Below are positions 27,001 to 32,405 of a stretch of 32,405 nt of DNA, piece by piece. The notes under the pieces are model-generated. The model was not told the DNA's origin, made no database searches, and was given only the letters and a program-made list of their open reading frames with translations. This stretch comes from Gammaproteobacteria bacterium (GTDB lineage: Bacteria; Pseudomonadota; Gammaproteobacteria; Pseudomonadales; Azotimanducaceae): NCBI GenBank assembly GCA_009842245.1, contig VYFT01000013.1:30402-62806 (forward strand), written 5' to 3'. Each line of letters opens with the position of its first letter. Within the stretch, counting starts at the first letter, position 1. The translations under genes were made by a program, and so were the position numbers.

Positions 27001-27907
27001 GTTCCAGGTCAGTGAGTAGGTCAATGTGCAAGTCGACCAAATCTTGATCTTTGTCTTTACGCTCATTTAATTCGGTGACCAATTTGTCCAATTCCCCGTT
27101 GAGCCGGTAAGCTTCATCGACCAGAGTCAGCGCGTAAAGTCCGTCGAAACGAATATCTGTGCTGTCATACGCGCGCCAAGCAAATTCTTGGGCAGTTTCA
27201 TAATCTTCCGCAATAATCGCCCACTCTGCGTAGCGGATTAGATGCCGAAAGTACTTCTCGTCGTTCGGGTCAGGCTTGTATAGTTCAAGTGCTTTATCCG
27301 TATGCCCAAGTACCGCAAACGTAATAGCAGCCCGATTCTTAAACGTTTGATCTCGGTCGGTAGCAAGTTTGTAAAGTGCGTCGACGTTACTCTTATCAGT
27401 GTCAATCATCGCAAGACGAATCTGGATGAATTCTCGTTCGTCGGGACTGTCGGAACCAGCAAACGCTTGTTCGTAGTGCTCTAAAGCTAGTGACTCATCT
27501 CCGTTCGCGTCTGCTATTCTTCCCGCTAGGATGAAGTAGTCAATCGCAAGTTCGTCTTGTAACGATTCGTTTTCCGCAAGCGTGGTGAGAACTTCTGTAG
27601 CTTGGGGCAGTTGTCCATAACGCCAATATAGGTGAGCGATGGACAAATACGACTTTGCGCGATGCCAAGTCTCGTTTTCCGAGTCTTCAGCAGTCTCCGT
27701 AAGATTGGACACTGCTGCTTCAATACTCTGGTTCTCTAGTATCGATTCGTTAAATACTTCTTTAATTAATTCAAGGGATAGACGTCCCTTTTGTGCGTTA
27801 CTCGCGTCGAGTGCATCCAGAGTAGGTATTGCCGCGTGTGTGGTCACGTTGGCAACAACAAGTAGTACTAGACCGATTAGCGAGGAGGTGAGTGGCTTGA
27901 CTTTCAT
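21059..27907 (-). CDS. giant secreted TPR/alpha-solenoid protein A (first paralogue)
   Basis: This 2282-aa protein has a clear Sec signal peptide (hydrophobic residues 9-20, cut after THA at 25). GAGGGA seven bases before the ATG and a gap of only 31 bp after the vWA gene tie it to the DUF58/vWA operon. TPR motifs start at about residue 83 (HRAKSYLSIAHLYWRYG) and continue through the N-terminal half. Colinear landmarks are SQAGIRRLSVLRELVTM (about 826), LFWRNLNTQNI (about 1676) and AGLSVLRELAEIG near the end. It contains only two cysteines, DGEC and LLECFPEN (about 1488 and 1524), and lacks the C-x6-C pair of B and C. Private insertions are a Thr-rich linker (about 1125-1150, TTSTTITLPGGDRLTTTVTS) and a Ser/Gly/Val low-complexity stretch (about 2045-2095). 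It is probably a periplasmic partner of the vWA proteins. No catalytic motif is seen. Confidence 0.9.
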   Translation of the reverse strand: MKVKPLTSSLIGLVLLVVANVTTHAAIPTLDALDASNAQKGRLSLELIKEVFNESILENQSIEAAVSNLTETAEDSENETWHRAKSYLSIAHLYWRYGQLPQATEVLTTLAENESLQDELAIDYFILAGRIADANGDESLALEHYEQAFAGSDSPDEREFIQIRLAMIDTDKSNVDALYKLATDRDQTFKNRAAITFAVLGHTDKALELYKPDPNDEKYFRHLIRYAEWAIIAEDYETAQEFAWRAYDSTDIRFDGLYALTLVDEAYRLNGELDKLVTELNERKDKDQDLVDLHIDLLTDLERYDEAIELYRSMEIDPTDLDARFRLLQIYDVSRRTDEMIAEYERLIDEEPDTVLWYSGLASHYVAVAEPERAGEVWRTLEENNSENIDLLVHAGRLMGQMGFEAESLAMVDRHRASHGVTTTGQMYLFEVHFNKGRNNEAIEALNQLVEFLPEDAGDLRTVADAYERLQKYDQALQLFSKVEEYQGEALGYDDRMRLAWLHSVIGNREEALRLWQEIWLQENTPARRAFAESQFLLLAAELNKLARIAIDLENKLTEQSADKNDINLLVRIYTEVGDSFSAAEVVEQYARYSDMPEVDKLRQLGSVYLQLQEYDKYDKVLRQLEEVDPENRLEHIQNIVLNMVAFTVQEESDEKLDEIKHWLEQLRLFDEEAVTGEFEASVLSMSGFREEAIESYRYALVRHPEHSDNMLLMGDLMKETGRIDEAVAVFQYVAEHSRDDNEFVVAIDGILNMIGQERFGQRLPPNDQATFRWAHRIILERITGSDDKFYLYTLLGEIAMETLDTEGEFVAIENSTSQAGIRRLSVLRELVTMSTRDAGVFSLNQKAGDTERQLRYGRRLIGLRQQLPPEVYINLAKTLMDRDDTLGAEKSLNLVRDITGLIDINQTKADLFQEAGYVKQALTSYSTALALNQDDSTLLLKTAVLREANGQLDVANTLYMKGILNVLRTQPEKLHTDSQAPSNMANIQAMLPVGIRMPGGSRNLSVNRDYQTFFEPFTQGVIATWPTVETEVAANLAEIDVMFQKELASVIEMREEEEGVHLPRYSRLDHLSKFIRRLGASVGQEEFIYARDIQLAEVFIDVPTSEPEQALNDKNDPQGKRSITTSTTITLPGGDRLTTTVTSGDFFSTIESEYKLYGLKIPEEILALVPDRSEGDDDSLSAEELADENLLKRDFRMAVQSQNVDRIARLAAIMTLPEPVDEVFQQMVENRNYQQVLRYAKQLFDEVTVARLTSRIVSRLKDSPQELIQLLSGNVNLIQEIEEDYGPFFESVDEIIDLLETPEAKQQAARSFFMYQRIWDYIRRRENNDEMLQYYEYQVAQPTSNDPRVRSMTYDHINKYAELVEMEWNRQQRSRFKTAATDLINQIDFQDEYVMSSLLRMVLNFNIHEDSQDVHLDVVRMISQRAELGFDAFEIFEDYFDDRRDSAFSKLLNANVDTRWSYSVQSAIMQYFREEANGMLLAMVDGECPDESHVALLFPSRGFSTPFINTDIDRYVLGQSLLECFPENDEYRRNLIVYAIESGIKSRIGEQLQSAYERDNTIEGIRTAHFLWNKQQEDYVSALAVASDGEPDLSKRDILDDILKRNDASRYKYGNHPDNILTLVRNKGNMMNIGSRIILGIDDRIPKNIKTAANAIAQLDDSNNSRDAGDALRLFWRNLNTQNIGGSQRIYLPGTPLGMFMNWPLNQSELANTDFYGYSRSPYVTFASTLSMYLMQKSIEQPEVSDKLLDWLVSQFSVGRDLELHLMAQTPSQRQYAHQWYNLLVQAYALHPRDRDERLAELTSAVLTETADEHEFSLWMYLSNIAEQDVSAEMLDAFNQWVAELSSPTALQTLNIAQLFARTELTEKAIDYYTLYALNLSRSDPYFGSVRISYGGDPNNPVDLFGLIDTVAQNTSITTAQKFVERILPMVRPFDVDVPEQSLNAKTVELLAQVYPADEVLEVAERLRPSIAELLQNGKRNVAPETDAIKPLLQIIRVLVETGELNEAVKYLRPIFVEVVVEETDGQDISGPDALIAAGNTVISVGGASISVSAAQASAVISAVSGGLPISVSAGPGGSGGSSDAEVPLVSPNVMQLFRERDTIFDFDNDDWMNLLVASMTDWLEDEKLDERGLIEMLSVIAFEYDLRDEPEKVANAWSKISTWLTKYHRSLDQRSIQPFFQLAVDAEFPLDPEVVSYAFELDVLDPTDIATILKTLRESNTATEAFATAETISIDSAGLSVLRELAEIGLSVNNDEYVREVVAKIRTLETAHRELEPSVL

Positions 27908-27938
27908 TGAAAGGTCCCTCGTCTTGTCAAGTGTGTGT

Positions 27939-30434
27939 TTAGCTAGCTCTAGGCCAGCGTCTATATATCAGGTCTCCAAGGTATGCAAGAAGTGCGAGGA
28001 GAAAAATCCATGGCCGAAAATCGAAAATACCGTAGGCCACACTTCCCATACTGAGCGTTTGTGTGAGTTCAGTGGAGTTGGAATCAGATACGGACAAACC
28101 ACCAGTTTGATCCGCTAGTGCATCGAGATCCAAACCATTAACGGGATCAACCTGATTCTCACGAACTTGATCGGTAGCGGCTAAGCTGACAACTCGCCAT
28201 TCTCGATTGTTGAACGTATTGCCAACACCCATGTAGAGATCCGCTTTTGCGGATGAACGAATATCTGCTTCATATAACCCCGGCGCGGTTTCATCAAAAT
28301 CTGGTGCTGTCCCTTCGTGCGGTGTGGAGTCTAGCTCATATAGCTGTAGAGTAGGGCTTAACTCTTCTACTCTCGGGACACGGTTAGCAATGACCGTAGT
28401 CTTACCATACTGCCTGCGTACATCAATTTCGAACACGCGAACCTCCGGGGCAGTCTTACGTACGATTCGTCCGAGAAATTCCGAATAGTCTTCCCAATTG
28501 TTCCACGTACGGGTCCCCTCACCGACAGGTTCAGTCATCATAGCAGTGACGCGACCCAGTCCGAACAACCATGTAGCGACGACGGGGTGTTCAGTCTCCT
28601 CCACAGCAAGCAATACTTCGGCACCGTCTTTAGCCGATACTTCAACGTAACCGTTTAGAGGACGTATAGACTCAGGTTCAATCTCGCCCCACCAGCCAGT
28701 TCCAGCGCTCGCAACTAGTTGAAACGCGCCACGTTTATACATAGGCGATTTCTTCGTTGAAGACTGCTTGAAAATTAAGTCAATTATTTGGAACTGATTA
28801 CCGACAGCGTAGAAACGACCGCCACCCCAATTAGCGAAGTCAGCCATTATTTGATTGTGCCCGCCCTGTCCGACCAAAATCGTTGACAATGTGATCCGAT
28901 CGCGGTTGATTCGTCGTACCATCGCCTCGTAGTTCGCGTCTTCGACACCTGCATCGGTGATGAGAATGATGTGCTTGAATCGCGTGTTAACGTTTTGTAG
29001 ACCATAGTAAGCTTCCTGTACGGCAGGAAACATCACGGTTCCACCAATTGCTTTCATTCGACCGATTGCTCGATCGACCTCAATCTTGTTGGTCGCAGGT
29101 TGCATTGGGATTGCCCAGTGTTTATTGCCATAGAACTCGACAATTCCAATTCGGTCATGTGGTTGTAATCGGCGTACTGCTAGCCTAGCTATGTGTTTAG
29201 CCAATTCAATGCGACTACCACCCATTGATCCGGACGTATCAAGAATGATCGCGACTCCGACGCTTGGGTCAATTTTGTCCTGGTCGCCAGGAATGTCCAC
29301 TGGGAACAAATCGGTAAGCGGGGAGTCGTGAAATCCACCGTCACCAAAAGCAGCTTCGCCTCCGCTGTGGATCAATCCCGTACCCTGTTCTTTTACCTGC
29401 TCGGCGATTTTGTTTAGCAAATCTTCGTCGAGCGAACTTGTTGGTACATCGTCAACTAATACTACATCGTACGGCGATATTGGGTACGTACCATCTATCT
29501 CTTGAGGATTTGGGGCGTCAATTTCGAATCCAGATCCCAGCAATCGTTCTAAATTATTTTTTGCACCTACCTGTCTTTCCCCCAGATACAGAACTCTCAC
29601 AGGGTTCTGAATCGGCAACACAGATCGCATTGAGTTGTTTGTCAAATCGGGGTCTAGAGACTCGTCGACGTTTAGTGTCACTTCTATTTCCTTAAAGCCA
29701 GGTTCGTCGACTCGGAAAGACAGTACTTGTCGTATTCTCCCGTCACTGACGAGTTGTTCACTTTCAGCTAGTGTTTGATCCGTTTCTACATCCCGCACCA
29801 TGATGCTAAAATCGGACGCACTTCCAACGACATCAACATAAACCTTCGCATCATCTCCGGCTCGGACGTCATTGGCTTCGACACCACTGACAAATATGTC
29901 TGAGTCGTCACTTAGCTTGACGGAGTTCACTGGTATCCCTCGAGAAATCAAATGATCGTAAGACTGTCCCCAGTGCCGATCGGTCGCGAGACCGTCCGAT
30001 ATCAAAGTGACTGAACCCTGCTCACCCAGAGGAATCATCTGCGCCGCTTTTTCTAGCGCATCGCCCAAAGGTGAGAGATCGTCATTCAGATGAGTTACCG
30101 CTTCACCTTCGACTACCGGTTCTTCACCGCCAATTTGTATGAAACTGACATCACCTTCGCGGCTGAATTGTGTACGCAATTCCTGTGCAGTCTCAACCGC
30201 TTCGCTTCGTTGAGATTCTGTCAGGCTCGCAGACTGATCTAAGATGATGGCAAAGTGCTTGTCTTCACTGTCCGTAATAAACACGGGCTTCATCAAACCG
30301 ACGGTCAGTAGCGCGAGTATCAAGGACCGTATTACTAGGTGTGGAATACGTCGTTGACCGCCCGGCCAAAACCATAAAACCGGCAACAGAAAAAATAGTA
30401 ATGCGAATAACGGGTAGGTAAATGAAATGTCCAT
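27939..30434 (-). CDS. membrane protein with two vWA domains and a glutamine-amidotransferase-like domain
   Basis: This 831-aa protein has two N-terminal membrane helices (about 5-23 and 31-50, with basic GGQRR between them) and one near the C-terminus (about 808-824, followed by YRRWPRAS). By the positive-inside rule the large middle part is periplasmic. Its order is a first vWA domain (about 58-175, MIDAS D66-x-S-x-S70, D147 in LISDG), a beta-rich segment, a class I glutamine-amidotransferase-like fold (about 278-385, LIHSGGEAAFGDGGF) without the nucleophilic Cys, and a second vWA domain (about 392-560, MIDAS D399-x-S-x-S403, T466, D494). A beta-rich C-terminal part follows. Proteins of this layout sit beside MoxR AAA+ and DUF58 genes. 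The start is one base after the previous stop, with GGAGG inside that gene's last codons. It probably binds metal-dependent protein ligands, possibly the TPR proteins encoded next. Confidence 0.9.
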   Translation of the reverse strand: MDISFTYPLFALLFFLLPVLWFWPGGQRRIPHLVIRSLILALLTVGLMKPVFITDSEDKHFAIILDQSASLTESQRSEAVETAQELRTQFSREGDVSFIQIGGEEPVVEGEAVTHLNDDLSPLGDALEKAAQMIPLGEQGSVTLISDGLATDRHWGQSYDHLISRGIPVNSVKLSDDSDIFVSGVEANDVRAGDDAKVYVDVVGSASDFSIMVRDVETDQTLAESEQLVSDGRIRQVLSFRVDEPGFKEIEVTLNVDESLDPDLTNNSMRSVLPIQNPVRVLYLGERQVGAKNNLERLLGSGFEIDAPNPQEIDGTYPISPYDVVLVDDVPTSSLDEDLLNKIAEQVKEQGTGLIHSGGEAAFGDGGFHDSPLTDLFPVDIPGDQDKIDPSVGVAIILDTSGSMGGSRIELAKHIARLAVRRLQPHDRIGIVEFYGNKHWAIPMQPATNKIEVDRAIGRMKAIGGTVMFPAVQEAYYGLQNVNTRFKHIILITDAGVEDANYEAMVRRINRDRITLSTILVGQGGHNQIMADFANWGGGRFYAVGNQFQIIDLIFKQSSTKKSPMYKRGAFQLVASAGTGWWGEIEPESIRPLNGYVEVSAKDGAEVLLAVEETEHPVVATWLFGLGRVTAMMTEPVGEGTRTWNNWEDYSEFLGRIVRKTAPEVRVFEIDVRRQYGKTTVIANRVPRVEELSPTLQLYELDSTPHEGTAPDFDETAPGLYEADIRSSAKADLYMGVGNTFNNREWRVVSLAATDQVRENQVDPVNGLDLDALADQTGGLSVSDSNSTELTQTLSMGSVAYGIFDFRPWIFLLALLAYLGDLIYRRWPRAS

Positions 30435-30435
30435 C

Positions 30436-32169
30436 TTAGGGCATTAGCCTCCGTTGATAAATGTACCACTCTGTAAACACTAAGGCTAGAGCTAAGAGCA
30501 TTAGCCAAGTAATAAGCTCCCAAAGTGGGTATGGTGAGGTGGTGGGAGACGTTCCACTGTCTACGATGTCCGGGCTGAGGCTTCCAACAGTTGAAGTCTT
30601 ATCCAACAAGGAAATGACTCCAGGCAGCTCATCGGTCAATTCAAACTCTCCAGTAGCGTTCCGAACGAAGTACGTACCGACCGCAAGTTCAGAAAGAGCG
30701 TCAGTATCCGCTAGCGACGTACCAGCACTCTGTTCAATAGCCTGTCTTCCAGCCGCCAAGTACGCATACCATGGTGCTTCGTCGGCGAGGTAACGCATTG
30801 ATTTGGAGATGAACAAAGGAAAGCTGATGCTCTCGCGAAAGTTGAATTCGTCTTCGACAACAGGTTGCCACACCGAGACAAAGCGCTGATCACCAAAGTG
30901 TAAGCGTACCGAAATATCACGTTCGATCTCTTGCGCGATTGCAGTCGCATCAATCTGTTCAAGACCGAGTCGTTCAATCGTACGATCTAAAGCCCTTTCA
31001 CTGTTTATGTCTTGAGGTCCGACATACCCGATTTCGAATGCTTGTTCTTGGGCCGTCTCTGCGACGACTTGAAACGTGGGAAGTGTCGATGGAGGATCTG
31101 TTGGTCCCAGTACGGCAACTTCTGCTTCACTTTCTGGTACGATGACTAGCGCCGGATCAGCGTTGAGTGCAGGCAGTATCGATGCGGGAACGTTAGCTCC
31201 AAGGTAGACTGGAATCTGCCTCCTAGTGGGTAAGACTAAACTTGCTTCATTGTCAAATTCAAGATCGTCTTCGCCTGCCAGTGACACATTAAGTTGTGAT
31301 CCGTCGGCTAGAACATCACTGAGCAAAAAGTCTGAATCTTCAACCGCTCTTAAATTGTCGCTTGATACCACTTGTTCTCCAACGGTTATCGTCAAGTCCG
31401 AAGCTGTGACAGCGTCCGCGTTGTTTTGCAAAACGCGTATGAGTACATCAACTCTGTCCCAAGCACCAGAAAGTGGCTCACCGACTCCAAGAGCAACGAT
31501 ACCTCGGTTTGAAAATTCGCTATCGTCTTCCGGTAGTCGACTTTCGACACTCACATTGTCTGGCAAATCGTCGATAACTTCGGGAGGTATTGACGACCTA
31601 CCGTAAACTATTACGTGAACTTGGTTCTCTGCGTTTACGGCATCTCTTGCAATTAATCGAAGCTGATCTTCAACGCTTGAACGAGCGGATACAGGTGTTT
31701 GGTCATCCAACCGTTGCTTTAGTACTTTCGTCTCCTCGTCGGATGCGAGTACCTTAAGGTTGTGTTCTCCAGCGAAGTACACTTCTCTTTGTTGATCAGG
31801 ATAAGAGCGTACGTCGTTGAGCAGTTGCTGTTTCGAAATCTCGAAGTCATTGCCAACAGCGCTTTGAGCTGAACCGTCAAGGATGAGCGCGTAAAAATTT
31901 GCGGTCTCGGAACGGTCGGTTCGCAAATCGGCGAAACCGAGCCAAAGAAGCGCACAGATCAGCAGGCATAGTAACCACGCTAGCCAGTGTTTAAATCGCT
32001 GACGAAAGACTCGCACCGGAGCATCGCGTACTGCTTCCGCCCAAAAGAGTGTCGTCGCGACGGGTATTCGAGTGTACCGAATTCTTAGTTGCTGTAACAG
32101 ATATAGTCCGCCTGCCAACGCGACGAGACCTGCACCGAAGAGCAAGGGGCTTAAGTTTAATAGATTCAT
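30436..32169 (-). CDS. BatA-like membrane protein with degenerate vWA domain
   Basis: This 577-aa protein has the N-terminal two-helix BatA module: a first helix at about 8-26, a cytoplasmic basic loop with LFWAEAVRDA, and a second helix at about 62-80. A periplasmic region follows, then a C-terminal helix at about 549-570 and a basic tail YQRRLMP. The vWA-like domain begins at about residue 92, but its MIDAS reads D98-G-S100-A-Q102, so the second Ser is replaced, and the later Asp-Gly of strand 4 is absent (HVIVYGRSS). It therefore probably does not bind metal there. The start overlaps the DUF58 stop as ATGA and the stop is one base before the next gene, so all three are translationally coupled. 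It is likely a structural partner of the two-vWA protein in a MoxR-linked membrane complex. Confidence 0.85.
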   Translation of the reverse strand: MNLLNLSPLLFGAGLVALAGGLYLLQQLRIRYTRIPVATTLFWAEAVRDAPVRVFRQRFKHWLAWLLCLLICALLWLGFADLRTDRSETANFYALILDGSAQSAVGNDFEISKQQLLNDVRSYPDQQREVYFAGEHNLKVLASDEETKVLKQRLDDQTPVSARSSVEDQLRLIARDAVNAENQVHVIVYGRSSIPPEVIDDLPDNVSVESRLPEDDSEFSNRGIVALGVGEPLSGAWDRVDVLIRVLQNNADAVTASDLTITVGEQVVSSDNLRAVEDSDFLLSDVLADGSQLNVSLAGEDDLEFDNEASLVLPTRRQIPVYLGANVPASILPALNADPALVIVPESEAEVAVLGPTDPPSTLPTFQVVAETAQEQAFEIGYVGPQDINSERALDRTIERLGLEQIDATAIAQEIERDISVRLHFGDQRFVSVWQPVVEDEFNFRESISFPLFISKSMRYLADEAPWYAYLAAGRQAIEQSAGTSLADTDALSELAVGTYFVRNATGEFELTDELPGVISLLDKTSTVGSLSPDIVDSGTSPTTSPYPLWELITWLMLLALALVFTEWYIYQRRLMP

Positions 32170-32405
32170 ACTAGTAAATTTCTTGTTTGGAACATCAAAC
32201 TCAATTGGTCTAAGATGTCTTTTTCGGTATCGATTTGAACTAAACCTGAGCCAAGAGAATCCGCGAGATCGATAAGGGATTCGTTGAATGTGCCGTAAAC
32301 ACGTTTGTATTCGCGAATCACCTGAGGTTCAATAGTTACATCAATTGCTTCATCCAATTCACAATCGACTAAACGAAGGTCCCCGACAATCTCTGGGTTC
32401 AATTC
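32166..32405 (-). CDS. DUF58 protein, C-terminal end only
   Basis: An open frame enters from the right edge and ends at TGA 32166-32168, giving 79 residues. It matches the C-terminus of DUF58 proteins: a VDCELDEA core strand region, then a helix with REYKRVYGTFNESLIDLADSLG, then VQIDTEKDILDQLSLMF. This corresponds to the family's closing pattern of a Tyr-containing helix, a hydrophobic strand, a TD/TE motif and a final helix. DUF58 proteins are soluble, contain a vWA-like fold and lie directly after moxR in Bat-type operons, so a moxR gene is expected further right. The stop overlaps the next start by four bases. The frame has no true start in the window. Confidence 0.75.
   Translation of the reverse strand, partial: ELNPEIVGDLRLVDCELDEAIDVTIEPQVIREYKRVYGTFNESLIDLADSLGSGLVQIDTEKDILDQLSLMFQTRNLLV

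Larger units (their letters stand above)
6844..27907 (-). repeat. three-gene tandem paralogue array (giant TPR genes A, B, C)
   Basis: The three genes at 21059-27907, 13920-20777 and 6844-13575 are head-to-tail copies of one ancestral gene. They have nearly the same length and colinear landmarks from the first TPR to the last helix. They are diverged enough, with private insertions, to be old duplicates and not an assembly artefact. The spacers between them (281 and 344 bp) share no obvious sequence. Confidence 0.9.

Noticed and set aside
6844-27907. Assembly duplication as the source of the three giant genes
   Set aside because: The copies differ throughout, with private insertions, different Cys content and unrelated spacers, so they are genuine diverged genes.
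27639-28118. 159-codon plus-strand frame across the junction of the vWA gene and TPR gene A
   Set aside because: It is antisense to two well-supported genes and its product is Ser-rich without domain features, as expected for a shadow frame.

Overview
The window looks like Gram-negative chromosomal DNA with a GC content in the mid-40s per cent by eye. The likely source is a free-living, probably marine, proteobacterium, and a gammaproteobacterium is my best guess. The reasons are Shine-Dalgarno-led operons, Sec and lipoprotein signal peptides, very acidic exported proteins, and a divergent MarR / 4-hydroxyphenylpyruvate dioxygenase / homogentisate dioxygenase locus. I see no rRNA, tRNA, CRISPR array, insertion sequence or phage gene.

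Left region (1-4050). A small two-helix membrane protein runs off the left edge on the minus strand (1-260). A plus-strand protein of the 2-keto-4-pentenoate hydratase family follows (596-1306). Next is a tyrosine-catabolism pair on the minus strand: 4-hydroxyphenylpyruvate dioxygenase (2431-3486), whose 3' end overlaps homogentisate 1,2-dioxygenase (1332-2444). A MarR-type regulator (3529-3999) diverges from the pair. The 42-bp divergent spacer carries a perfect TATAAT flanked by two TGAAACTA direct repeats, a candidate operator.

Middle left (4053-6541). Two translationally coupled minus-strand genes encode exported proteins of 414 and 415 aa. They look like tandem paralogues. Each carries two FG-GAP-like acidic loops, and the second is a predicted lipoprotein.

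Right region (6844-32405, all minus strand). In transcription order there is the C-terminus of a DUF58 protein, a BatA-like membrane protein with a degenerate vWA domain, and a large membrane protein with two vWA domains around a glutamine-amidotransferase-like domain. These three are coupled by 1-4 bp overlaps or gaps. They are followed by three giant paralogous secreted TPR/alpha-solenoid proteins of 2282, 2285 and 2243 aa, which fill 21 kb. The DUF58/vWA part is typical of MoxR-type AAA+ clusters (Bat-like), so a moxR gene is expected just past the right edge. Topology places the vWA domains in the periplasm, the same compartment as the giant TPR proteins. The arrangement suggests an envelope chaperone or scaffold system in which three diverged periplasmic TPR rods replace the small TPR proteins of classical Bat operons. 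This is the most likely undescribed system in the window. Its function cannot be deduced from the sequence.
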